Shown one piece after another: positions 1 to 11,354 of a DNA stretch of 64,000 nt; the first letter of the stretch is position 1, and each line of letters begins with the position of its first letter. Source of the stretch: Torreya grandis (lineage: Eukaryota; Streptophyta; Pinopsida; Cupressales; Taxaceae); the NCBI GenBank assembly GCA_037957365.1, contig JARHVA010000397.1:2640001-2704000 (forward strand). The letters run 5' to 3'. The position numbers and the translations under genes were made by a program. The notes under the pieces are model-generated. The model was not told the origin of the DNA, ran no database searches, and was given only the letters and a program-made list of their open reading frames with translations.

Positions 1-1880
1 ACCATTTACCATACATGCCTTATGTATTTATTGGTCTGAATTCTTCTTGCCCAGTACCCCATTCTACCCCTAGTTTACCTACAAAATTCTTAGGGTTCAT
101 TTTAGTGCCTATATTTTGCCTACCACTCAATTTTATATATTTATTTCAATTTCAAATATAAATATTAAAAAAAATTAAATTCACAATTACTTGCTTATGC
201 TACACTCATGTGGTTGTTATGCATCCTCCCTATCTCAACTATCATCTCCTCACCATGATGTCTCTTGGTCTCAAACTAGGTATTTCAGATCTATATTTTC
301 TTAGAATGGTAAAAATAAAAAATGAATTATTTTTCACCCTATTTATATTTACTATTCAAAATTATTTACCGGTTGAATATTTACTACCAGATTCCATATT
401 TTGATCATATCTTTTTTCTACTAGCTCTTTTTTTGAATCATAAAATGTTATGGAATCTTGACATTGTAGAGAATATTTTCACCTATTATATATATTGAAA
501 AAAAAATTATTTTCACTATTTTCACTAATTTCTATAGGTTTGTCTAATGTTCTTTACATTGGACACCTTCACATTTATTACATATCCTTATTTATCTATA
601 GAACTAAGGTAATTAAAGGTATGTGTTTTTTAATTATGTGTTTTAATTTACATTATTTGATCCTTATTGGAATCTATTTATCTTCATCATTATGTGTTTC
701 TATGTTCTTTTCTTGATGCACCATCCCATGTTGCACCTTAGTGACACATGATGAGCTTTGAGTGGGGCATATGTATATACATAATATTTTAAAACTTTAT
801 CAATTACCAATGCTTTCTCTCTTTTAAGAATCCATTGATTCTCAATCTCTCTAAGTGCATGCCTTAAGGGGTGCACTAGGAAATGGGTGGGTAGACCACT
901 AGTGCTTTGCATGATTGTTTTCCCTTTATTAACACTTTTTATCTACACAACCATCTCCTAAAATCATTCCCCTAAGATTTAAATCCTCTTTTCCCCCTCC
1001 TCTAGTCCTTTTTTTCCTTAATTATCCCTTCCCTATCCTAAAAACCCTTTAAAAAATTTACAATACACTTTTGACCCCATTGACCTTGTACTCTAATTGA
1101 AAAAGCTTATTTTAGGTCTAGGTTGGTCCCTAGCCAACCTATATCAAGACCTAATTTTTTTAATCAATAGTGATACATAGATGATTGGGACAACCCTATC
1201 GATTAAAATTTTAGAAAGGTTTATGGTTATATTTAGCTATATAAACACACTCATTTCATCATTTATTTAGGAGGAAGAGAAGAATAATAGATATATATTA
1301 TACATCTACTTATCCACCATTCTACTTGAGGAACATAGCTTATGGTTTCAACACTTTGGAGATATATATCTTATCTTGTAGATAAGTATTTTAGATGCAT
1401 AGATAGGTTATGTAGCCTAGAGATGATTTATCCTTGTCATCCTTACATACCAAAACAACCTCTTATAAAACACCTTGTCCAAGGGAGAGATTAAGGCTCA
1501 ATGGGTTCATCTTCAGATGTAAGTATTACTAACTTTGTTCTTCCTTTATAAGAGTAGATAGATTTGCATTTGTACTTATCTCCCATGCACTAGGATTTCA
1601 TATCTATTGACGTAAGTATACATCTACTATGCATGTTTACTTTTCTTGTTTATTACCCACACTTTATTCCATAACCTTTGGTGAGCACTAGATTAGATTT
1701 TAATTTACTTGTATGTACTTTGTGAATATGAAAACATAAGACCTAGTTAGGGTTATTACATAGTTTTACTTGACTAAAGTATTTGGAACCCTCCCTAGTG
1801 ATATTATTATGGTAAAATATCCCCTGGCTAGGTTTAGTGGATCCATCTTGGTCATGACCTAAATATCTAATCTATCAACA
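1..1880. other. AT-rich stretch with no recognised gene
   Basis: I see no convincing coding region, RNA gene or tandem array here. The open frames are short, AT-driven and resemble no family I know. The part from about 1090 to 1760 has the look of an old LTR or untranslated leader (TATATAAACACAC-like stretch near 1240, pyrimidine-rich patches), but I found no second copy in the window, so I do not call an element. Confidence 0.5.
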
Positions 1881-1939
1881 ATGGGAAGTGTAAGTAGGAT
1901 TTATCTTATTTGAGCTATGATTGATTTATAGATTAGTTA

Positions 1940-2400
1940 GATTTCCCTTTGCATACAATATGGATGATTTGGATTTATTTATGTTTGATTGTGAACTTGT
2001 TGATGGAGACTTAAAGGGTTCCTCTTTTACATGTATAAACATGAGAATGGGATAAAATCTGATAATGTAAGATTAAATAGAGTGTTAATCTCAGCTGATC
2101 TACTTCTACTCAAGGATTTTTTCCTTTTTTCCCTTCTATGAATTGGATCAAATCAAAATCCCCTAAAAATAAGTATAGATAATAAATCCATTAAAACTAG
2201 ATATCTTTTTAGAATGGAACATATGTGGTTTAAGCACCTAGATATCAAGGATAGAATTTTGAAATGGTGGGTGATTGATGTATAGGGTTCATCCATGTTT
2301 TGTATTTTAGCTAAAATGAAAACTGTCAAATTTAGAATCAAAATTTGGAATAAGGAAGTTTTTAGAAATGTCTTCTTCAAAAAAATGCATTGAAATATGA
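1940..2400 (+). pseudogene. LINE endonuclease C-terminus and linker remnant
   Basis: Reading from about 1962 gives MDDLDLFMFDCELVDGDL followed by a GSSFT stretch, which matches the end of a plant L1 apurinic endonuclease, where a conserved SxFTW motif occurs. After a frameshift, a VLISADLL-like piece follows and then the EHMWFKHLDIKDRILKWW region (about 2215-2272) that joins endonuclease to RT in plant L1 ORF2. No intact catalytic core is present because the 5' part is missing. It is the start of the preserved LINE body. Confidence 0.65.
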
Positions 2401-2589
2401 GTTATCCACTTTTGAATCTAGGATTACATCTCATGGATATGATCACCTCACTATGTAAAAGGATAAACAATCAATTTTTGAGTATCATACAGTGATAGAT
2501 AGAGAGGATAATTGTGAAGGTAAAAATCTAATTGCATTTGGATAAAATAAAGGGATAAGAATACCATATTATTCCATTTGACTACCCTT

Positions 2590-3840
2590 AAATATAATAC
2601 TCATAATTTCATCAAAGAGATTAGACGTCCTAATAGAAATGTTATTATGGATAAGGATTGTATTAAAAAACAAAGCGTTAATTTGTTTAAGAAGCTTTTT
2701 AAATAAAATCCTAAATCTAATGTAAAAATGGAGTAGGATGTTTTATTAAAGATCCCAGAGTTGGTTAACCAAGAGGACAATGTGGGTATTTTAGATCCTA
2801 CTTCAAAAGTTGAGGTAGAATTTGATATTTTTATTTCAAATAAGGATAAGGAACTGGGGCTAGATGGATTACCCATTGATTTTTTTTAGGCTCTCTAGGT
2901 AATTATTGAAGATAATGTGGTTAAGGCTATAAATGAATTCCTTCTTTTGGACAAGTTTTGAAGGAGTTTAATAATTCATTTATTGTCCTTATGTATAAGA
3001 AGGAGGGAGATGGTGATTTTTTTCACTTCCATCCCATTAGCTTATGTAATTCTATTTTTTTTTTTTTTAAATTATCCATCATATTATAGCTTAGTATGGA
3101 AAGGATTATAAGATCCCAACAAGGGGATTTATAACTAGAAGACAAATACAAGATGGTGTTATTGTGGTCTAAGAAACTATTCATTTTATGGATATACATA
3201 ATCAAGATGGTATGTTGATTAAATTAGATATGAACAAGTAATATGATGGGATTGATTAGGATTTTTTAGATCAGATTTTTTTGTAGTTTGGGTTCCTTCA
3301 CAAGTTCAGGTAGATCATTATAAGTTGTATAACCATGGTTATGTTCTTGATTATGGTGAATGGGACTCCAAAGGGTTTTTTCAAGATTAGAATGGGTATT
3401 ATATAAGGGGACCCTATTTTCCCTTCTTATTTATCATCATGGCTAAGACTTTAAGTATATTTTTTATCCATTTCTATCAAAAAAGGAGAGATCAAAGGAT
3501 TTAGACCTGTTGGTTATTTAGAACCATCCCTTCACTAGTAATTTTTAGATGGTATTATATTATTAGTTGATTCTTTGATGAGGGAGAAAGGGAACTAAAG
3601 AAAATTATTTTTATATACAAGGTTGCATCTAAGAAAAAAATTAAATTTTGAGAAAAGATCCTTATATTTATTTAATGAACCCTTAATCAAGGAGAATATA
3701 ATTACTTCTATCCTAGGTTGTCATATTAAAGAGACCCCTTTTACATATCTAGGTGTGCTAATGTCTAGTAAGAAACTTCTTGTGTTATCATGGAATCTAT
3801 TATTAGAGTGATTTCAAATAAATATGGCTAGGTGGAAGGG
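2590..3840 (+). pseudogene. LINE reverse transcriptase remnant
   Basis: The plus strand shows the blocks of a plant L1 RT in order: a KELGLDGLPIDFF block (about 2845-2887; the usual form is K.PGPDG.P..FF), a KKEGDGD...PISLCN-like block (about 2995-3045), then TRRQIQDGVIVV and LIKLDMNKxYDGI (about 3130-3250; a Lys-x-Asp..Lys-Ala-Tyr-Asp type palm motif), a GxxQGDP block (about 3390-3415), and the catalytic box, read as FLDG at 3542-3553 where a FADD/FVDD form is expected. That last Asp-to-Gly change alone would abolish polymerase activity. Stops fall mainly at positions expected to be Trp or Gln. The family call is firm; the exact boundaries are not. Confidence 0.8.
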
Positions 3841-3849
3841 TAGGTTTTT

Positions 3850-4560
3850 ATCCCTATCATAATATCTCACTCTTATTAAGATCACTCTATAAATCCTTTC
3901 AGTCTATGTGATGTCCATGCTAAAAATGCCAAGTTCATAGCAGATAAATTGGAAAAAAAAAATTAGAGGATATTTATCTAGTCTAGTATTGAGGTGAAGG
4001 ATAAGTTCTCTTTGGTTTCATGGGATAGAGTATGCTCTCCTAAAAAAATGGTGGTTTGGGATTTTGGAAGACTATCTAGATGAACTTATCTCTTATAGCC
4101 AAATTAGCATGCCACTTTATCATAAAACTATCCTACTGGGCTAGAATTTTGAAGGAAAAATATCTAAGTTTGAGGGATGTTGTTGGTTTTCCCCATAAGG
4201 ATATTTCATGGAATAAACTTTGGAACAAGAAACTCATTCCAAAAATTAACATATTTTTATGGTTATCTATTTAAAATAAAATATTAACTATAGATAGCCT
4301 AAGGAAGAGAGGCTTGGTGATTATTAATAAGTGCCCTCTTTGTGAATCAGATAAATAATTAATATCTCATATTTTGATTGTGTGTTCCTATTCATTTATA
4401 GTGTGGAGCTTTATGTTGGATAAATTTAATATTGAATAGGTTCAACCTGCCTCAATAAAATATCTTTCATTCTTTTGGTGTTCACCTTTCAAAGATAAAA
4501 TTTGAAAAACATATATAAAATTTCTTTACCCCATGTTCTATGGGGAATATGGAGAGAAAT
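3850..4560 (+). pseudogene. LINE post-RT region and zf-RVT domain remnant
   Basis: After the RT palm the frame gives the thumb-like region (MARWKGRFLSLS near 3820) and, from 4080, a clear stretch ending in WNKLWNKKLIPKINIFLW (about 4200-4262), the hallmark of the zf-RVT domain of plant LINEs. It continues to KCPLCESD (about 4330) and a later HIL...C segment, giving the Cys-x2-Cys...His...Cys pattern. A second typical motif, LWGIWREINNKIFRG, lies at about 4535-4580. The domain is thought to aid template or nucleic-acid binding in these elements. It is interrupted by stops. Confidence 0.75.
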
Positions 4561-4769
4561 AAATAATAAAATTTTTAGAGGTAAGAATATGTTAAGCTTT
4601 GTTGTGGCTAATAAAATCTATGCTATGATTTTGGAAAATTTTGTGTTTCCCTCCAAGGAAATCAAAAGGCATGGTTTGGGAGGTATCAAATATTACTCTC
4701 AATTGGCATTTAGAGGGATAGGTCCCTAATACTAGTGATCTTAGGGATGAAGCAATAAGACTAGCTAGA

Positions 4770-5190
4770 TTGTTGTCCCCTTCACTATGTTGGATAAAAC
4801 TTAATTTTGATAGAGAATCTAAGAGGAATACAAGGGTCTCATGTGGGGGAGAGATTCTCAAAGATGACAATGTAAATATTATAGGATCCTATGCTAGGGG
4901 AATGGGTCTCTAAATGAACCATTAGTCTGAGGTTCTTTCAATGCTATGAATATTAAGAATAGAAAAGGATCTAGGTATTGTTAAGGTTATTATCGAAGGT
5001 GATTCATTAAATATTATCAAGTGCCTTTCTAATAAGAATTTGATTATCTAGAATATTAAACACATAATTGAGGAATTGTTTTTGATCATCTAGGTTATTT
5101 AGAGCATTATCATTCAAAATATTTATAGAGAAGGGAATTCCATTGCTGATTGGTTTGTAAATGAAAGGGTGGGATTAATGGAGATTATAA
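4770..5190 (+). pseudogene. LINE C-terminal RNase H remnant
   Basis: The segment starts with WIKLNFDRESKRN (about 4790-4830), matching the WxKxNxDG start of plant-type RNase H (RVT_3 family), and continues through SEVLSML (about 4925), where the catalytic Glu lies, and VIIEGDSLNIIKCL (about 4990-5032), where the third acidic residue (Asp of GDS) is kept. It ends in a REGNSIADW motif (about 5130-5152), the usual R..N..AD.LA end of the fold. The first Asp appears as D in FDRE, with Gly replaced by Arg. Several TAG codons interrupt it. It closes the LINE. Confidence 0.75.
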
Positions 5191-5249
5191 AGTGGTTTAA
5201 TAAATAATAAATACTTATTGGAGTTCATCAAAAAATTTAATTATAATAT

Positions 5250-6840
5250 CTTAATCATGTAGGATAAAATATGTTTGAGGGTTCAAGTTGATATTCAATA
5301 TATTTTTAAGGTGGTGCATGGGAATGTCTTCTCTCCATTTTGGTAGATATAAAAGATTTCCCATGATTAAATGGCATATAGGAAGGTAATAATGAAAATA
5401 ATTTATATTTATTTCAATATCATCATTAAATATGAAGAGATTCAAGATTTTTCATGTGGAGTTTTTGTGTTTAAGTATAGTAATTCCATAGCCTTCCTTT
5501 TCTTCAAGAATATTCTTAAGTTATTAGTAATGGGTGGGGATATATTGAAAGTGGATATAATATTATCTATTTATGTCAAGTAGAATAGGGAGGTTTGGTA
5601 TACTCTATATACTAGAAGAATAGCAAATTTTATGCAAAAGATAGAAGGCCATTATAAGTTTGTGATAGACCCTTTTGTAAATAATTAGAGAGATAGGATG
5701 ATGGTGTTTAATGGGGTTACTATGGATATTAATTAGGACCTTATCATGAAAGTCACATGTCTTAAGATCAATTTTTTTAAAGTGGTTAATATTTTTAGAT
5801 ATCATAAAGAGGAGAGATAAATTTTTCATGGAATGGGAGGCTCTTGTGCCTTTACAAAACATATTTTCTAGAGAAAATTTGCCTCATCCGTTTGACAAAT
5901 TATCCAAATAGATCATGATATATATTTAAATTTAAGGTAGGGTTAATGTTGTGAATTATTCCCATTTCATTTTATTAAACTACTTTTATCACAATATCCC
6001 TTTGAGTTTTCCTTTCTACATATTACATTCCCTTAAAATATCTCTGTTGAATGCTAATAATGGGGGAAAAATCACCCTTTAAATCAAGGATTTTTTTTAA
6101 AATTATTTCAAGGGTATGAACATGGGCCCCATATTATTAAAGGATAAATATCATTTACTGATAAGAGTTACAAGGAAACCCTAGAGTGTTTTAAGGAAAA
6201 TGAAGCTGACATCTGATGAAGGAGCTACTCTAGATGTGGTGGTAGAAGGGATCATTATATTGAAAATATTTGTTGCTACTATAGACTTGGATGTAAAACA
6301 TAAATTTAGGGGAATTTTGAATGATGTGGAGGAAGTAAATCACATTCATTATTATAGATGACACTCAAAATTCCCCTACATTTCTCTTTGACATATGGAG
6401 GAGTCTAATAAGGATATAGAGTTTTTCTCAAATGAGTAAAGATTGGTCAAGATGTAGGAAGAAATTAAGCTTCTAAAATCCATCATGAGATGGTTCACGA
6501 AGGAACATATTTCCTTTAAGGACCAAGTTAGAAAAATATCCCAGAAGAATGTGTAATTGAAGGATAAAATCAGATTTGTTGTGTAGGTTAGTAAGACTAC
6601 CATGAAAGATAGTGTATCCTTATTGATGACACTCAAAGTGATTGTTGTAAACCTAAATAGATGTGGGTAGTATAATAAAATAGTGAAATGTAGTGAATGT
6701 GATAAGAACATTGAAAATATTGATTAGAATCACGATTTTTTAGATTAGGAGTTGAACAACATGCTTATTAGGTAGAATGAAATTTTAGCCGACCAAAATT
6801 TATAGATGTTGTAGTGTTACTTTATTTCTATAATTTGGGT
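5250..6840 (+). pseudogene. Unrecognised coding remnant with acidic, coiled-coil-like C-terminal part
   Basis: The plus strand keeps one frame with coding character from about 5540 to 5850 (for example IANFMQKIEGHYKFVIDPF, then NGVTMDIN), broken only by TAG/TAA codons where Trp or Gln fit. A further part from about 6190 to 6840 reads as a Glu/Lys/Ile-rich helical protein (for example MEEIKLLKSIMRWFTKEH with one stop). I do not recognise the family. The layout, an N-terminal globular region then a coiled-coil-like tail without RT or IN, resembles accessory ORFs carried by plant retroelements, but that is inference. It follows the LINE directly yet is in no position expected for LINE ORF1. Confidence 0.4.
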
Positions 6841-6849
6841 GGTTTTTGT

Positions 6850-7435
6850 CTATTTTTTTATCTTTATTATTATATCATACTCTAAATCTTATTTTGTCTC
6901 AATAACCTTTTTTGTATATTCTTTTTTAGGGTTAGGTCCCTAATAAAAAAAAAACTCTTTACCCATAATTTAAAAAACACAAAATATTTAGGCATAATGT
7001 TGATTTATAGTAAAAAAATATCATATTTTCTATAATTTTCAACATTTCATAGTGAATTTAGGTTAGAATAATTTAAAGAGACTAAAAGGTTTATGGATTA
7101 GGACTTAGCTAGTGGTAAATGACGTGTGTAAAAAATATCAGTTTCTATTCTTGTGTCCTTAGCAACATTTATTAAACTACCATTATTGAAATAAAACTAC
7201 TATGAAATAGAATTTAAATATTATCCTTCATAATCAAATAAATAGGGTGAACTTGGAAACTTTTTATTAAGCATATAGAATTTCTTGGAAATAACAAGAT
7301 TTCACTTTTTATTACTCTTGGTCTACAAAACACATCCTTGTATTATTTCCATAATTAATTCAATATTTTCATTCCAAATATTAAAATATCCAAAATTGTA
7401 TATTTCACATAATTATCCTCATTAAACATTAAATC
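6850..7435. other. AT-rich spacer, nothing recognised
   Basis: Very AT-rich with short A and T runs. I see no coding frame longer than chance on either strand and no repeat shared with the rest of the window. Confidence 0.5.
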
Positions 7436-7439
7436 ACAA

Positions 7440-8060
7440 AAAAAAAAAGGTTGGGATAAACATACCTCAAAATTCAACCAAATGTATTCATGAAATTTTC
7501 CTGCCTAGATTTATGTCAGATTTAGAATTAGATATATGGTAAGTATCGATTCTTCATGATGTAATTTAGAGATAAAATAGGTTTAATTTTCTTCATATTA
7601 AATAAATTCAATTTTTTATTCCCAAATGTGTTTTTCATTCTCATTTTCAATTAGTTTATCTTCCTCAAGAAGTATAAATTTTGGGTCTTCAAAAAGGGTA
7701 ACACAACCTGCCTCAAAGACATGGAATAAATATTTTTTGTTGTCAAATTTTATGTTTCATTATTCTTCACAATGCTATTGTTTAATTATCAAACATTCTA
7801 AATCAACTATAACTTCGTATCCTTATTCAAGTATGGAAAATAAATCAACATTAACAACATGCTCTTTTTTCCCTCTTTAGTTAGTGTCCTCTATTTTTTG
7901 CATCATTTTTGTATGTTTTACCTTATCACCAACATCTTGTTTTTAAAAAATCACCTTTATGATAACTTTTCAATTGAATTCCATGCAATACATTGTCTCT
8001 TCATTTTATTGTTCCTCATCTTCCTATGATTCCTATGATTGTATAACTTCTACATCATTT
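7440..8060 (-). pseudogene. Unrecognised coding-like remnant on the minus strand
   Basis: Read leftward from about 8050, one minus-strand frame stays coding-like for about 550 bases with scattered stops. It includes QDVGDKVKHTKMMQKIEDTN (about 7940-7883), HVVNVDLFSILE (about 7857-7820), EVIVDLECLIIKQ, then KYLFHVFEAGCVTLFEDPKF (about 7735-7675) and ILLEEDKLIENENEKH. The composition (balanced charged and hydrophobic residues, few low-complexity runs) is more protein-like than the plus-strand frame across the same bases, which is Ser/Phe-rich. I do not recognise a family and cannot assign a role. It may be a fragment of a retroelement or of a captured host gene. Confidence 0.35.
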
Positions 8061-8501
8061 TAAAATTTAGAATATATACTATTAAAAAAGCCTTCAAGTT
8101 TAATGAATTAATTTTCATCACATATGTTTGTATCTGTAACATACGTTGTAGTTGGTTCAATAATAAGATATAAACTTATGTCCTATTCAACTAAGAGATA
8201 AAAATTATTTTTAGTGATGAGCTAATATTGTGAATAAAATTATAAATTGAATGATCATCCATGAAAAAAATAATATTTTGGTGTGCTTGAGTGATGGTTT
8301 ATGTATAATTATAAAATGATTTTTTATTCATAATGGGGACCGATTTATATATTTTTAAAAATAATTGTCTATTTAAAATTGATAGCATCAACATAAGTTG
8401 AAGCTAATGTGTTTGATATATATTTTCTCAAGGACATGGATATGAGAGGATTTAAACCATTTATGTATAATTCTAAAATTAAAACCTTTTGGGGTTTGGG
8501 G
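8061..8501. other. Spacer left of element A
   Basis: AT-rich and without a recognised gene. The last bases before the LTR (8485-8501) are G-rich (CCTTTTGGGGTTTGGGG), which could be mistaken for a polypurine tract. I found no target-site duplicate of it, because the right end of element A is lost. Confidence 0.4.
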
Positions 8502-8825
8502 TGTAGACACCAAAATTACATCACACACACATGCGTAACTCCCTATGTCAAAACCCCTTTTTAATCCATTTTTTTAAATAATAAAAATTAACCTCCTTAA
8601 CCCATACTTTTACCCCTCACACATTTAATTAATTTAAAATACTTAATTAAGTAAATTAAAAACCCCTATTTCCACCTTAACTAGCCACCTCACCCTATGA
8701 CTAATTCTCACCTGATGAGTCACCTTAAGACCTAGTCCACTCATCCTAACTACCCAAGACTTATTCCCACTTCCAAACTAAATTCCTAATCAACTACCTC
8801 CTTCCTAACCTCTTATTTTTACCAT

Positions 8826-8834
8826 TTTATAAAG
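8826..8834 (+). promoter_or_regulatory. Possible TATA box in element A LTR
   Basis: TTTATAAAG lies about 325 bp into the LTR. The matching place in the 3' LTR reads TTTTATAATATG (about 25042-25053), so the core TATAA is kept in both copies. Confidence 0.35.
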
Positions 8835-9480
8835 GGTCTCATACTTGACATTAATAACAATTGAAAAAATGCCAAAAATAGTAAGTTTGACCTATTTTAG
8901 GGCCATCAACATCGGTCAATGCATGGCTGATGTCAGCAAGACCACTGACATCAATAATATAAGCCAAACTCCAACCTAAATTTCAAGTTAATACAAATTA
9001 ATAAAATTCATTCTTACTCATATTCAAGCTCTGGGCATTCTATTTTTGACATCTTGGCTTATAGTCATCTTGCATAAGTCAATCATGATTAGCAACTAAG
9101 CTCTTGAGGACCAATAACACCCACTTGTTCTCTTTATTTAGGCATTTAGGTTTAGACTCCCTGATAAGGACCATCAATTTGAACTTATCATTTAGAAACC
9201 ACTACAGCTAAGTACATCACTTATTTTATAGGTCTTTCAAATATTTATTTTAATATCACTTTATATCTAATATGCATTACTTTACATGCTTCTGACCGAA
9301 CCCCTATGAGGGAGTTATCAAGCTTCCTCACTTATTTCCCCTTAACTCGACACACCAAAAATCTGACTAGATCTACCCAAACCATAATCACTCTCTTATA
9401 ACTCTCCCCAACCTCCCAAACCTGATCAAACCATTTCCTAGACTTGGAAAAGCCTTCTACAAGCTCCTAAAAAATTATTA

Positions 9481-9580
9481 CCCCTACTGACCTAGGTAGT
9501 ATAATCGACATCAATCACCTCACTACCGACCTCAATAGTATAACTAATATCAATCACTCCCCTACTAACGTCAGTGACTG
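9481..9580 (+). repeat. Short tandem repeat of about 39 bp in the LTR
   Basis: Two and a half diverged units: 9481-9519, 9521-9558 and a partial unit 9560-9580. The shared pattern is CTACTGACCT..GTATAAT.GACATCAATCAC. The last unit keeps an intact ACGTCAG core. The units relate to the GACATCGG-type motifs seen elsewhere in element A. Confidence 0.5.
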
Positions 9581-10021
9581 TGGGTTCCCTAACCTTTTCA
9601 AAACTTACTCAAATAAATTCTAAAATACAAACAAAGTACATCACCTACACCTTGTCACTCTCTAATGCATATAGTTTGTTAATAATGGTAATCTTATCTC
9701 TCTTTCACTCTCTCTTTACCTCTCTTTCAGTTATTTATTATTATTTTATATCTCAAAAAGGAATTTTCATCTCTAAAGAAGTTCACACTTCCTAGAACAA
9801 GCGTGTAGCTTGGTAGCCCACTCATTTAACTACTAACAAACATCTTGTGGTAGTATTTTTCATATTTGAAGGTATTCCTCCCCAGCTAAATAGGAGTTCT
9901 CACAACATCTTAATATGGTGCACAAAACCAAGCTAGGTTCATTCTAATCACTTATCCCCATCCTTCTTTCTATTTTCCTTTAGACTTAAAATAAAAAAAA
10001 TTTAGTGAAACATTTATGACA

Positions 10022-10038
10022 TGCTCGGTGGGACCCTA
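10022..10038 (+). promoter_or_regulatory. Candidate primer binding site of element A
   Basis: TGCTCGGTGGGACCCTA directly follows the proposed LTR end. Its position and the following CCTAGAGC fit a primer binding site, but it starts TGC rather than TGG, and I cannot name the primer tRNA. Confidence 0.3.
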
Positions 10039-11354
10039 GAGCTTTCCTTGGGTTCATTTCTTGTTTTAAACATTCATAGAGGTGAATTATAGTGAAAATT
10101 TCATTTCTTGAACTTCCTCCTTTTTTATCTTAAAACAAAAAATTCAATATCTTATTTTTTGTTTAAAAAGCATTAAACTAAAATTTTCTTTCTTTTCTCT
10201 TTGCCTCTGAAAGAAATTTGTCATTTTCTTTTACAAGTAAAAACAAAAAAAAAGAGAATATCTTATTTACTTCTTCTTGTATGTATATTAGGATAGTGAA
10301 ATTCATACTCTATTCTTATTTCATCTCTATTTTCATTCGAATCTAAACATTTCAGATTTGGGTTTAAAACTTACTACATTTCATAGTTTACTTGTTGCAT
10401 ATTAACTCACCTAGTTAATTATGAGCATTTTGAGTAAATTATAGTGCACCTATGTTACACAACAAATCACATTCACATAAACAAACATCTAAACTAACCT
10501 AAGAAAAGGCCCATCAGGATTTCATCCCCTGATAGATCATATTACCGTACCCATCTATCCTAATTGGATTTCACCACCAAGGGGAGAACCCACTCCATTC
10601 TTTGGTGGAGTATAAACTCTAAATAGAAGGTATATTTTGGCTAAGTAGCCTGGCTCAGCTCTAGGTTCATGAAGTGTAGAGAGAAAGCTCTTATAACAAG
10701 CCATGTACCTAGTCTAACACATATTTCCTCTTGAGCACTAAAACTAACTTGAAACTAGCTCTAGATTATTTTCTAGTACCTTCATTAACTAAATTCTCTT
10801 CTCACTAGTTGATTAAGGTATAAGCCAACACGAGACTAAAAATTAATCTCTATGACATAATAGTTGTTGGTTGTATGTTCTTTTTCTACTTTTATATTGC
10901 CTTCTATATTTTGGAGTTGGTAAGGACATTTTCCTATTGATTCACAAAGTTAATATTATTTATAATACTCAGTTTGTATAACTTATTATCTTAGGTTTTT
11001 TTAGTGTTCTTTCTTCTTACACAGACCTTTTACATCTACTATTTTACCTAGTTTCAACTTCTAGTTTCTTAAAACATCATATTTTCCTCTCCCAAGATAT
11101 CATAGTGATCGAGATTAGTTAACCCTACTGGCATCGACAAATTTTACCTATCGACATTGGTTAAACCACTGACATTGGCAAACTTTTTTTACTGACATCA
11201 GTCAAGTGACTGACATCGATGACTATGTAATTTCATCAACTCAAAATAAAAAGCTAAAATAGCCCAATTACATGCACTCAAACTTGGTTTTTCTTTATTT
11301 TATTTCAAATATAGGGTAGTAAGACTATTTTAACATCCTCTTGTATAGTATTAA
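10039..11354 (+). other. Element A 5' leader, no protein recognised
   Basis: Untranslated leader between the candidate primer site and gag. It is AT-rich, with stops in all frames, and holds the GACATCGG-type tandem motif at 11125-11224. Confidence 0.5.
11125..11224 (+). repeat. Five diverged copies of an ACTGACATCGG-type motif in the leader
   Basis: Successive units spaced about 20-25 bp apart read CTACTGGCATCGACAA, CTATCGACATTGG, CACTGACATTGGCAAA, CTGACATCAGTCAAG and CTGACATCGATGAC. The same motif recurs in the LTR (about 8907-8955 and 25132-25185) and, mostly inverted, in the 3' region (23460-23590 and 23985-24115). Confidence 0.6.

Larger units (their letters stand above)
1930..5220 (+). 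mobile_element. 5'-truncated L1-type LINE (non-LTR retrotransposon)
   Basis: A degenerate ORF2 reads on the plus strand in several frames. In order it shows the end of the endonuclease (about 1940-2170), the linker typical of plant L1 (residues like EHMWFKHLDIKDRILKWW, about 2210-2275), reverse transcriptase (about 2840-3830), the zf-RVT cysteine/histidine region (about 4160-4560) and a C-terminal RNase H (about 4780-5185). This domain order is that of plant L1 elements that carry an RNase H. ORF1 and most of the endonuclease are missing, the usual 5' truncation. The 3' end is set by the end of RNase H; I see no clear poly(A) tail or target duplication. There are many in-frame stops and at least one frameshift, so it is long dead. 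Confidence 0.85.
8502..10021 (+). repeat. Element A 5' LTR
   Basis: Bases 8502-9125 align base for base with 24730-25347, the start of the 3' LTR. The start TGTAGACACC fits the TG rule. I place the end at the CA of TTTATGACA (10013-10021), just before a TGCTCGGTGGGACC stretch that could be the primer binding site; this end is tentative because the other LTR is truncated. A TTTATAAAG at 8826-8834 is a possible TATA box. Length would be about 1.52 kb. Confidence 0.7.

Noticed and set aside
1090..1760. Possible LTR or leader sequence
   Set aside because: No second copy, primer site or polypurine tract in the window.
4592..4870. Minus-strand open frame of 92 codons
   Set aside because: It lies opposite the LINE zf-RVT to RNase H region, which has recognised motifs on the plus strand.
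6376..6711. Minus-strand open frame of 111 codons
   Set aside because: It is the shadow of the Glu/Lys-rich plus-strand remnant; its Leu/Ile/Ser-rich composition is typical of such shadows.
7626..7880. Plus-strand open frame of 84 codons
   Set aside because: Ser/Phe-rich low-complexity translation; the minus strand over the same bases is more protein-like.
8485..8501. G-rich tract before the element A 5' LTR as a polypurine tract of an upstream element
   Set aside because: No pol or other internal sequence of such an element is found upstream, so one G-rich tract is not enough.
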